64,000 nucleotides of DNA from contig CAJNOP010000009.1 in the NCBI GenBank assembly GCA_905250075.1, positions 477,150-541,149 of the forward strand, written 5' to 3'. The DNA comes from Rotaria sp. Silwood1 (taxonomy: Eukaryota > Rotifera > Eurotatoria > Philodinida > Philodinidae). Position 1 is the stretch's first letter; the number at the start of each line of letters is the position of its first letter. The notes under the pieces were generated by a model. The model was not told the origin of the DNA. It did not search any database and worked only from the letters and a program-made list of their open reading frames with translations. Positions 1 to 10,692 of the stretch are shown piece by piece. The translations under genes and the position numbers were made by a program.

Positions 1-601
1 GTAAATGACAATGAGCATGTTGTAATGAAAAATTTTTACGTTTAATATACTGAGAAAAATCACTGATGATTACTTGTGAAAATCATCTATTTTTATTGTT
101 CAAATTTCTTTAAAATGATGATGAATGTTTCCCAGTGATGATTGAAATAGTTCTTTTTAACATAAATGTGATTTTTTTCAAAGCGATTGTTTGCAAATTC
201 GACCGAGAATTTTGACTAGAATATCCATGGCTTCTGAATAACTAAATCTAAAATTTTTTGAGATTTGCATAGTTTTGTAGATCGTCTATCGATGGTTCGA
301 ATGCACATTTGATAATTGAAAATCTACTACAATCATCTGATAGGGTACGTTGTCTTTCAAAAAGTTTTTGGATGAGTATTTTCAAAAACGATGTTGACCT
401 TTGGCGCTTCTTTTAGTAGGCTTTTCTAGTTCTTCCGATGAAAAAAACAATGGAAATTGACAAATTTAGAATTTTGTTCAGGAAAGTATTTGACAGAGCT
501 CAAAGCTTTTATATTGATAGTCTTTAAAATCTGTTATACAGTCAGAAAATTGCGGCTCTCTAACCTGCTCTTCTTCCGACTTATAACACTTTCTAGTCGG
601 G

Positions 602-826
602 TTAATAAGTAGGGATGAAGGATCTGCTGTTCAGGTAGACGCACTCATCCACAAGATAGAATGACAAGGAATAGCAAAATATCCTTGAGTATAGTGAAAG
701 TAAAGAAGCATGAGCAAAACGAAATTCTATCATATCGTAGATTTCATAAAGAATTGTTGTTCTAAATAGATAGTGCCATAATTCGGTAGGAAAATGAACT
801 AGCAAGCTGAAACTATCAGACAACAT
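602..826 (-). pseudogene. Possible F-box protein remnant
   Basis: A 74-codon minus-strand frame holds a stretch resembling the start of an F-box (HFPTELWHYLF, followed by a short hydrophobic helix and a second hydrophobic block). In F-box proteins this fold binds Skp1 in SCF ubiquitin ligases. The frame stops soon after the motif. A second minus-strand frame just beyond (about 483-600) is also open but is not joined to it by an obvious intron. The resemblance rests on a short motif only, so this is an inferred, probably dead copy from a multigene family. Confidence 0.3.
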
Positions 827-2017
827 GATAGACCTTAAAGATTACTAACACAAAAGGTTTCAGTCTTCTATGACTTTCTTTGACTACATTTTGAATTTTT
901 TCATTTTCCTCGTTTTTCACTGAAAAAATTAGAAAATCTACGTAGCTTTTGAAGGAAGCACCAATATCTGATATTCTTTTCTGCTAGTTTGATACGTTTC
1001 GCTCGATTGACTAATAATCGAACGAAACTGAATGGTACCAACTAAATGTGTTTTCTCGTAAGTACAATAAAAAAATATTTACACCTTCTGCATATGTATA
1101 ATTTCACATTAACTTGAAAAATATGTAAAGACCAAGTACAAATACATTCGTTTTAACTTTGTTTCAATCTTATAAAAAGTTGACGAGCTACTACGATTTA
1201 TTGAGTTTACTTAAAACGACTTGACTCATCTATCTATCGACTATTAAACACTGAAAGAGAGTGGTAATCTTGAACAGTTTATCGTCTTTCTCAAGGAGAA
1301 ATATTGTCAACTTTTTCGATCAAAGAAGTTTTCATGTAAAATAAAAGTCATCATTTGATAAACGAAATATTCCATTTTGTCCAGAATTCGATAGTATTTC
1401 TAAATATATTTATGAACAAGAACAGAATAAACTGTTAAATAGTTCAAAAACAGATACAAAAATTCAATGACGTTACTCTTAAAATCTGCGCACTGGATAG
1501 AGCTCTTTGATTTTTCTCTGAAAGTTTTATTTCTGTTACGAAGATTAGGAATATAAGCGAATTTCATTATGGATTTTCATGAAAAATATAGATGGTTTGT
1601 AAACGCATTATGTTCGTTCGTAGACATCTAATATTATACAAGAAAAACAGTTTTTAAAAGTAAACGTCGTTAGATTAGATAATGTCTGTATTGATTAAAT
1701 ATTATCTGTAAACAACATGAGACTTTGTTTTTGCTTCTAACAAACTGTTATCTGTCTATTCTATTCGTCTCAATTATCAATGTCGAATGAAATAATTAAC
1801 TGAAATTTCAATTATATGCTTTAATGTCTGCAGTTGTTTGTGCATGCATGAGAAATTGACCAAATACATTTCGTCAACACCGAAGGTAGATGATTGAAAA
1901 ATAAATAAAAGAACTTTTACTAAGAATGAAAACATATTGAGGACAGATTTTGTTTGAATGCTCAAATTCAATTTTTGTTGACTTTACTCACAGTATAGCG
2001 ACAATACAGAAGTCGCA

Positions 2018-2734
2018 AGAAGCTCCACTACTGGGTAAAAAGTATCTAAACTTCAATCCATATGCCTGATGTTTTGACTACAAATATAATTCGGTAAACT
2101 CTAATCGCAAGCATCAATCCGGGGTCGATAGATCTTAATACAAAAGATTTAAGATGAAAAAACAGTTGCTTTTGTCTTAGGATCCAGAAAGGGTTTGATT
2201 GACATTTGCACTATTTAAATGCCTTAACTTCCATTGTCTTATTAACAAATACTGATTTGCATGTTTATATTGTGTCATTGATAGGATATTTCAATAGGTT
2301 ATAACCTTAAAACGCGAAAAAGTCTCTATCATTTGGGATGACCTCAAAATAGATCTCTTCTCCATCGATGACTGCAATGGCGAAATTTTGAGAGAAAACT
2401 GGATTGAAGCAGAGTACTCACTGAACTAATAGTTGAAATTAGTCGAATAAGTCGGTACTTTCCGGCTATTCTCATCGATTCTCATGTGGAAATTATTCAA
2501 ATACTACTTCAGAAGTCAGGCAAACTAAAACCGTTTGACACAAAGTATTTATTGGTGATGGAGATAGCACTGAGCTGTCGAATGAGGAATCTAACATCAT
2601 AAGATTTGTTTTTTATGCTGAGGTAGCCTCATCTGAAGAAAAAGTATATGCTAACCTTCTAGTTCTTCGCATGAAGGTTGATCAAATCCTTGCAATCAAA
2701 GTACAACACACTCTATCTATATTCAAACTATGAA
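2018..2734. repeat. Dispersed repeat family A, copy 1 (about 717 bp)
   Basis: This stretch aligns by eye with 20789-21304 over its whole length. Shared landmarks in the same order include TAAACTTCAATC, GCAAGCATCAA, the tract CACTATTTAAAT followed by GTTAACTTCCA or CTTAACTTCCA, TTGAGCTGTCGAAT or CTGAGCTGTCGAAT, and ATATTCAAACT at the end. Copy 1 is the longer one: about 200 bp around 2345-2545 is absent from copy 2. No long frame is conserved in either copy. It is an old, non-autonomous or decayed mobile element, or a decayed gene family. Confidence 0.7.
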
Positions 2735-3303
2735 AGTACAAAAATAATTAAAGTTTAAGTACTTTTTACATGGAAGCGAAGCTTTTTTGCAACTACCGTA
2801 GATTGCTGGTTGGAAAATAACTATGGGTATACCCAGGGAAAATGACGGTCAGATGATAGTTGACCGTTTAAGTATCAAAAGACCACCGATCCTTGTCAAG
2901 TGTAAGTCACATGATTATACCATAAATTCGTGATATGTTGCTATTACTATTATTTATTCGGTTAATTCTGAATTGATATTAAATTTTTGTGTACGTTAAT
3001 ACCTTTTCGTATGATTAATCTAACACACTACTGATTCCGGGATAGTATAATCAACATTTTGAAAAACAATTCTTTATTTAATCAATAATTTGTTTTGTTA
3101 CGACTAAGAAATACAAAAATCTTAATTGAATATTTTATTTGATTATCATTATCAGAGATCTACAGAGCAGTCTTGCACTGCAACATATACTATTAGAAAA
3201 TTTCATGAATCAAGTCAGATTTGAAGAATATCGAACAAATAATTTCACACTTTCAAAACATTGGGCAGTGCCAAACAGCTTTGCAGATCTCTGATGATTG
3301 TTT

Positions 3304-4785
3304 TCAATGTGTTATAATACAACTAATGTCTTTTCGTTTAATTTCAATTAATCGAAATAATTGAGCTTGATTTTTATCTTTAGTACATGAACATAAATGT
3401 GATGAATTATGATTAACATAATAAAATCCAGTTGATGAGCGTGTTTGTAAAATAAACGTTGAATTTGTTTGTATACATTTTGATGTATTATCAATTTGAA
3501 TTATTTTTAAATATCGATTAACTTGTTCCATTCCATATTTCATACGAAAATATTTCGCATCAGATAAATAAAATTCTGATTGATTACCATCAAGTAATAT
3601 AATATATTGTTCTGATCTTAAACATCGATGTCGACGTGGTGTACCATTATTTGTTAAAATAAAAATTGAACCTGTATCATTGGTTGAATTTCCTATTTGA
3701 ATATTACGATCAACAATCATGACAGGTAAATTTGTATCCACTGTTACAAAACTCACATAAGTAAGAACACCTGATGGTTGTTCAGGCCAATTTTTTTTAC
3801 TTAAATTAAAAAAACCCCATATTGGATAGTGATCTGAGAGTTCCATTAATGGAATATTACGTGTATTATAAAACATTCGATTTTTACCTAGTAAATGCCA
3901 TTGTTCTGATGCCATTTGATCCATGATAATATTATACCATAGAGAGTTATTTAATGTATGATCTTTATGTATTAGTATATAATCTAATAATTGATTTTCT
4001 TGATGTTTTGAATGAGTCATTGCATTAAATGAACTATCCCAAGTACATTGAATACTTGATGGATATAAATGTTGTTCTTTAACACGTAATATATCAATCA
4101 TTGCTTCATATTGTTCAATATTATATTTATCGATATTAAAATCACCAAGAAAAAATATAAGTTCATTTTTTGATATATTTCGTGCATCAATAAAACCTGT
4201 TATTTCATACATTTGTTTTTCACGTGTTTTTTCTTCACTTGATAGATAACAACCACTATGATCACTTGGTTGTAAATGTGTTCCAATAACATGAATGGGA
4301 ATTTTATTTTTACCATATAATATTCGTGTATAAATAAAACCAACACGAGCAAATGTATGACCGCTACATGAATGTCTATAAAAATATTGTGCAGTATGAA
4401 CAATTGGCCATTTACTGAGAATTTTTAAACCACCACTAAGAAATTTTAATGAACTTCGACCTATTTGACGATTCCAAGTTTCGTCCCAATCATCTTGATT
4501 TTCTTGATTACCTAATATTGGTGTACTGTAAGGATATGTATCCGAAAGAGAATTAAGTAAAATTTGAGTTGGTTTTGGTTCAAATAATTCTTGTAAACAA
4601 AGTATGTCACTTGAACGAAGAAATTTTGCTTTTGTTAATAAACGAGCGCGAGTTATTTGATCGCGTTCTAAAACAAGTAATCGTGGTATGAACATAACAT
4701 TATAACTCATTAATGTTATTTGACTAAGTTTATCATCATTGGCTTGACATAGAATTAGAAGAGCAAGTAATAGATATTGTTTCAT
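3304..4785 (-). CDS. Secreted bacterial-type neutral sphingomyelinase (SMase C family)
   Basis: A single uninterrupted frame of 493 residues. The family cleaves sphingomyelin to ceramide and phosphocholine with Mg2+, using the endonuclease/exonuclease/phosphatase fold. Residues 1-15 form a signal peptide, so it is likely secreted. Expected active-site blocks are in order: NVMF (29-32), LQELFE with the metal-binding Glu (64-69), GTHLQPSDHSGC (168-179), LGDFN (213-217) and the catalytic His in SDHYPIWG (317-324). The SKWPI stretch and paired cysteines around the GTH block resemble bacterial SMase C more than animal nSMase2/3. Residues about 335-493 form an extra C-terminal region rich in short beta-type repeats and Cys, possibly beta-trefoil-like; this is inference. 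Lack of introns among intron-rich neighbours suggests horizontal transfer. It lies 225 bp from, and divergent to, the KH gene. Confidence 0.85.
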   Translation of the reverse strand: MKQYLLLALLILCQANDDKLSQITLMSYNVMFIPRLLVLERDQITRARLLTKAKFLRSSDILCLQELFEPKPTQILLNSLSDTYPYSTPILGNQENQDDWDETWNRQIGRSSLKFLSGGLKILSKWPIVHTAQYFYRHSCSGHTFARVGFIYTRILYGKNKIPIHVIGTHLQPSDHSGCYLSSEEKTREKQMYEITGFIDARNISKNELIFFLGDFNIDKYNIEQYEAMIDILRVKEQHLYPSSIQCTWDSSFNAMTHSKHQENQLLDYILIHKDHTLNNSLWYNIIMDQMASEQWHLLGKNRMFYNTRNIPLMELSDHYPIWGFFNLSKKNWPEQPSGVLTYVSFVTVDTNLPVMIVDRNIQIGNSTNDTGSIFILTNNGTPRRHRCLRSEQYIILLDGNQSEFYLSDAKYFRMKYGMEQVNRYLKIIQIDNTSKCIQTNSTFILQTRSSTGFYYVNHNSSHLCSCTKDKNQAQLFRLIEIKRKDISCIITH

Positions 4786-5010
4786 ATTTGAAAATGAGAT
4801 TTAACAAAACAATGTTCTACTTTTTATTTCTTATCACTTGACATTTAATATGCAATTATTTCTTTCTGTTGAATAGCGACATCGGCCGTTATTTGGATTT
4901 TGTTTTTTATTTTGCGTTTTACCTTTCGAATAAAGGTGGACAAAAAAAAAAAAAAAAAAGAAGCAAATTTTGTTTTTATTCGTTATTATTGTAATTGTCT
5001 TTTTTCATCA

Positions 5011-6671
5011 ATGGTTGATTTAGAATTAAAGAAATCTCTTCCACTTGATAAATCATACCAAAGAGTAATCGAAGATTTAAATCGATGGCATACCAATACA
5101 GTAGCACAACTTAATGAAATGCATGATAATATTCTTCTTGATATGAAAAGAACACTTGACGATGTTCATCATTTTGCTTCATTTACGAATGAACTTTTAA
5201 TTGAACAAGAAAATCAACTTAAAAAAGCAAAATCCAATGAAGAAATCGATATTATACAAGAACGAATTAATCAAATTATATCTGAAGTTCAATTTTTACA
5301 ATGTAAATAGAAAAAAAGAAACACTAACAAACGAAAAATTCTAACAGACTTTTGAATATCTTTATTTTTTTAGTATTATCATTTCGTTTAAATTATGATT
5401 CAGTTAAATTCAATGGTAAACTTTCAATAAATTATAATAATAATGAAATAAAATCAAATACTTCATTGATGCCAACATTTCCTTGTTTTTCTACTACATC
5501 TCAAAAAATATCTGACTCATTTAAACTTTCAACAAATAATAAACAATCAACTTTATTACATACAAAATATCGTTTTCTTATTTCACGAATTGATGGTATT
5601 GAATTAAAAAAAAAATTGCTTCCCGTTTTTCATTTAACTTTTTATAGTAATGAATTAATTAATGAATGTGTTTTAACATTTAATGTATCTAATCTTGATT
5701 CATCTCTTAAGACATTTACATTATATTGGAATTTATTTCCAAATCATTATGAAATACGTATGCTTATAACACAAGATAATGCATCATTTCTAATGGATAA
5801 ATTAAATGAAATATCTTGTTCACTTTTAAAACGTTTTCAATTAAATCAAATAAAAATTTTTTCTAATTCATGTCCAAAATCTGATGAAAGAATTTTATTA
5901 ATTAATGGAAAACAACGTGATCTTATAAAAGATTGTGTCGAAGAAATTTATTTTAATATTGAAGAAAATAATAAAAAACAATATATAAAACAAAATATAA
6001 AGTTATATAATCCAGCGAACTTATCAAATGATGATATTAATGAAATAATCTTATCAAACTTGGACTATGGAGGTTTTATAACAAAGCAAAATACACTAAC
6101 GTCTGTACATCATTCACAAATGCATGTAACTGAAGATGAAGAGTATATTCTAATAATATTATGTTTGAAAAAATTTGAATTTTTTGTTCATTTTTAGAAG
6201 TGATGATGATGATGATGATGATGATGACAATGATGATGATGATTTATGGGATGAAAATGATGAATGGTGGAATTTTCGAAATACTCGAGATAATAATACA
6301 GACATTATTCAACGTGAAATGATTATTAGTAATAAATATGCTGGTGTTGTTATAGGTAAATTAATTTAATATTGATTCTCTACCAAGAAATTCTTTCTAG
6401 GTGTTAATGCATCATGTATTGAACGAATAAAACAGAAAACTGGAGCATTTGTTTATATTAATGGTGAAACCAATGATCTTAAACGAACAGTAAAAATTCA
6501 TAAAATTCTTTCAAATGATCTATTCTATTTTTTGTTTAGGTAATTATGAAAGGTACTCGTGAACAAGTTGATCGAGCATATGCATGTATCGAAAATCTTA
6601 TTGAAAGATATATAAATGATAAATCATCCATGAAACAACAACATTTACATGGAAAACATAAAGAAAAATAA
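5011..6671 (+). CDS. hnRNP K-like KH-domain protein, diverged, with N-terminal coiled coil
   Basis: Five exons: 5011-5302, 5374-6142, 6198-6355, 6401-6489, 6540-6671 (479 aa). Residues 1-97 form a charged helical coiled coil of the kind seen in TRIM-type proteins. Residues about 223-293 read as a KH domain (EIRMLITQ ... CPKSDERILLINGK) but the GXXG loop is replaced by residues around DKLN. A YNP...YGGF segment (309-332) matches the short linker that follows KH2 in hnRNP K. An Asp run encoded by GAT repeats (355-372) takes the place of the RGG region. A last KH domain (about 398-465; YAGVVIG ... IERIKQKTGA) has GVNA instead of GXXG. hnRNP K proteins bind C-rich RNA or DNA; loop loss suggests weakened binding. 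The start at 5011 is the first ATG before the coiled coil. AATAAA-like signals follow near 6770. Confidence 0.75.
6200..6242 (+). repeat. GAT trinucleotide tract coding an Asp run
   Basis: A near-perfect GAT repeat inside exon 3 of the KH gene, interrupted by one GACAAT unit. It codes a run of Asp residues with one Asn. Such tracts change length by slippage, so the acidic segment is probably polymorphic. Confidence 0.85.
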
Positions 6672-7176
6672 TTTATACTACATTCTCATATACATATATC
6701 TAGTCATTTTTCTTTTCATTGTCGTTAATTAGTTAATTATAGTTGACATGTATTAATTTTTCTGTTTTGAAATAATAAAAATAATAAAACGCCAATTTAA
6801 TTCAATAAAAAGAAAAAATAAGCTTTCAATAAAACTCAAATCAAAGAAGATCCTTTTTCAAATCACTCATATGTATGTATTCACATGTATTTCTAATTTA
6901 ATGTGTGATCAAACAATCACCTATTTGATATATAAGTAGATGCACACATTATACTCATTTTTTTCCTTCATACATATTTATTATACATAGTGTTGACCAT
7001 CACGCTTCTTGACTTTACATTGTATATGTACAAGAACAAAATTACGTAATGAATATGAATATGTATTTGTATTACCTGAATATCTCTCTTTTTTTTTCTA
7101 TCATTTCGTTCGTCTTCATCGTAAGAGACACCCGAATATTTTTCAAGGAAATAATGAATATTTACTAAATTCAATT
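6672..7176. other. Short intergenic stretch between two plus-strand genes
   Basis: It holds the 3' UTR of the KH gene, with several AATAAA-like hexamers around 6768-6830, and the presumed promoter of the next gene. No other feature is seen. Confidence 0.6.
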
Positions 7177-8494
7177 ATGCTTGCTACTGCTCATCATTCA
7201 AATCGTTATACAAAATCAAGAATATATGAAAATGAATGGATAGATAATTCTAATAAACGAATTTCATGGCTGAATTATTTTACAATTCAGACAATTCCAG
7301 AAGAAACTGATAATATTGATTGTCCAATACGTAATTATAGTGACAGTGATAGTTCTTCATTATCATCAATGGAAGATTGTTATGTTGTTTTTGAAGTTCA
7401 ACGACCTCGTTCAACCACTGAAACAAGAAGTATAATAGAAAAGCAATTAAATTTTGCTCAAATAATCGACGATAAGCATCATACGGAATATAATCAAATC
7501 GCTCAATCAATTATAAATGAGGTAAAAATTAATCAACATTTGATTTATCGACAAAAGAAAATGATTTATTTAGATACCTTCAAAAGAACATGCAATAGAA
7601 CATCGAACGGAATCAATAATTTCTACACAACTATCTAACAATATTCTTATTCATAAACCAAACATATTCAATCAATCTTTTTCGATATCGCACAATATTG
7701 CAAAATTAAAAACAAATTATAAAACGACAGAACATCGTTCATTATCGTTTTCATCTAAGCCGATAGATGAAAAACAATCAAGATATAATTCTAATTCAAT
7801 AGAAAGTCTAGATTCAATTGAAAATGATTCACCAGAAAGGCCTCGAATAATTACGACATTTGCTCATTTATCATTACATCGTAAATCAAATCCTATTCAA
7901 ATACAACAAGAAAAATCATTCAGGGGAAAAACAACCTTAACACGTACGTTTGCATTCGATCATATATGTATGGAAAAATGTGATCGTGTTAATAATGAAA
8001 AAATTATCAATGTTGAAGCAAACAATAACGATGAAATGAACCTTCCATTTTATTTGAATAATAAATCAAATACTAATAAGAATTCTTCAATATCAAATGA
8101 TGTCATGGAAACATCTCCATTGCTTCGTTCACTAAAAAAACGTTCTCGAGCTATAAAATCCGAATATTACTTACCTGAAGACGACATTAAACCTAATGAT
8201 ACTTCAATATTTCAAATGAAATATTTTGATGGAAGACATACAGTAGCAGATCATAATACTCGAGGATCAATTGAAGAATCTCAATTTTTTTCATCTTCAA
8301 TTTCATCTCGAACGAGTTTATCAAAAATATTTCAACCAGATGATATAACAGCAAATTCATCGCTGCGAAAACGAATATTACATCGTTTTCAAAATTTTTT
8401 GAAACCTAATTCAACTGAAAAATCAAGGCCATGGCAACACAAGACGATCTTTGAACTTTTTACTGATAGAAAAAGTAAAACTGATCGTCATTAA
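7177..8494 (+). CDS. Disordered Ser/Asn-rich protein of unknown function
   Basis: Two exons, 7177-7521 and 7574-8494, joined in phase 0 across a 52-bp GT-AG intron (421 aa). The intron itself is open, so a retained-intron form would end at 7638. I do not recognise the protein. It is rich in Ser, Asn, Lys and Glu, with acidic-serine blocks (DSDSSSLSSMED) and basic patches (LKKRSRAIKS), no membrane segment and no recognisable fold. Codon use and length of open frame argue that it is real. The start is the first in-frame ATG; the frame stays open upstream without an ATG, so a further 5' exon is possible. Many SP/TP and RxxS sites suggest phosphorylation, but that is inference. Confidence 0.65.
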
Positions 8495-10692
8495 AAGAAA
8501 AATATTTATTTATTAAATTTTTAACTCTTTTTTTCACATTCATGTGATGATAGAAACAAACATTTTTGTTATTTCATACTGTCAAATTTTGTCAACAATG
8601 ATAATAATGAAAATCATCATAGGTCATTCATTTTCATTACGGATGATTAAACCATATGAATCTAAATGAAATATGTTCTTTTCAATCTTAGCAATAATAT
8701 AAAAATATTTTTTATTTATATGGTTATCAATAAAAAAATAAATAATTACTTTATGTTTATCTTTCGAGATAGTGAAAGGCTGATTATCGTAATTTGTTGG
8801 AAAAGATGGAGCGTGACGCCTAGAGTGCATCAAGTTCAAAATTTTCGAACTCTGTGCTAACCCGAACAGCTCTGTTTACGCTTCCTTCTGCTTTTGAAAA
8901 ATGTCTATGCAGTATCTCTGTTTATCTTCAATGCTGATTTTCACTTCTAGAAATTTTCTTTGATTGTATAATGATTAAATTCATTATCATAAATTGTTTT
9001 TGAGTCAATAATTTTTAGTTTATTGTTAATTGTACCGAATGCTCGACCTTTAACTGCACATTAATAATTCATACTGACACTAATTTAAGGATGTCATGTT
9101 TAATCGACATACGCATGTGTTTGAAATGAAACTAATCGAATCTATTCACTATATTCTATTCCTTGCGATCTTGTAATACAACAAGTTCTCGTTACTAATA
9201 TTGAAAAGTGTATTTTGAATGAAAAATTTTGATGTAATATTTTTACGATTTCATCATTATGACCTCTACCTGAAAACATCGAAAATTTGTACTAATAAAT
9301 CACATCAAAATGCAGAAAAAGATAATTATATGTATGTATCTGGTTTAATTTTATATTGTGATACAGCTGATTTATTTTTACAATAAGCGAAACTTTATAA
9401 CACATAAAAAAACTATTAAAGCAAAAATTGATGATTGCACGATTCGAAGAGACGAAGAATATATAATGTGTGTATGACATAGAAAGAAAAAAAGAATTAC
9501 ACTTTCTTACATACATCAGTGTGACAAATAAAGCAACTAAAAAAGAAAGTAAAAAATGAATAAATGTAATCTACTATGTTCGCTTTTCAAATACTTGAGT
9601 TAAATCGAAAAAAATATCTGATTATTTTAGTGTTGTCAAACAAGTGATATCAAATGCATCGTAAAATAAAAACAAGGAGAATGAGTAATATAAACCATTT
9701 CTTTTCAGAAAATCAATGAATCCACTTTAAAATAAATGTCATTTCAGTTGATAAACAATATTCCTTAAATTTTTAAATTGGAATATTTCATAAAACAAAA
9801 GAATACTTTTAGAACGTGTTTGTTTTTGTGAAAGACTATCCTATATGAAACCTATCTCTTCGATTATCTTTATACTAAATTAAGCCTATCAGATAGCTCG
9901 AAAAACAAATTATTTTATTATTCGAGACTAATCTTTTCATTACTCATATGATTCAAACCGGACAAAAATCGACGGTAAAGGGTTCGGTATAATTTGCCGG
10001 TAGTAGAACAAAATCGGCAATCAACCGGTAGTAGCTTGATACTTAAATAATTGTTCTTCGACCGGCAATCTACTAACGGTATAATAAATGTAGTGCAAAC
10101 AAACGGCTAACATGATTGTACATTCAATCTTTTAGATAATTTTCCTATACACGATTTTCAAGGTTGACAATACATTGGATATTTTATCTTTCGATTTTAT
10201 ATAAATATTAATTACAATAGTATTGTTTGTCATATATTTCATAGTAAAATACATAAATAATTTATTAAAATGCATGACGAAACATTCAACTTATCAATCA
10301 GACTAATGAAGACGTTTTATGTATACAAAAAAAAAAAAAACTTAATTATTCGTATTTTAAATATATTATTCAAATACTCAATCTTCTCTTTAATAATTCT
10401 CACGTATTCGTGTATTATATTAAAATTATTTGCATCGATGATAAGCAGTAAATTATTGTTTTTTCTCTTATCAAATAAAAAAAAAGAAAGCAGATAATTT
10501 AATTTTCGATTTCAATGAATGCTTATTTATGTCAAAAGAAAAAAAAAACAAAAAGACAAAAAATATGCCAATAACAATGGCATAGACGGGTTTGTGTAAG
10601 AAAGATAAGTACAAACAACAGTAAAGGTATAATATTCACAGATATGAGTAGAGAACATAATACAGAAAAAAAAAAACAAAGAATATTAATGA
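8495..10692. other. Intergenic region, no gene seen
   Basis: AT-rich sequence with poly-A and poly-T runs. The only structure noticed is a small inverted repeat at 9994-10068 (listed separately). Open frames here are short and of low complexity. Confidence 0.6.
9994..10068. repeat. Short inverted repeat with CCGGTAGTAG units
   Basis: The 18-base arm at 9994-10011 is the reverse complement of 10051-10068 apart from three mismatches. A further copy of CCGGTAGTAG lies between them at about 10025-10034. It could be the remains of a small inverted-repeat element. The region is more GC-rich than its surroundings. Confidence 0.5.

Larger units (their letters stand above)
1..3303. other. Intergenic region with repeat and gene debris
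   Basis: No intact gene is visible. The stretch holds a possible F-box remnant on the minus strand (602-826) and one copy of a dispersed repeat (2018-2734); both are listed separately. The rest is AT-rich sequence with frames broken by many stops. Confidence 0.6.
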
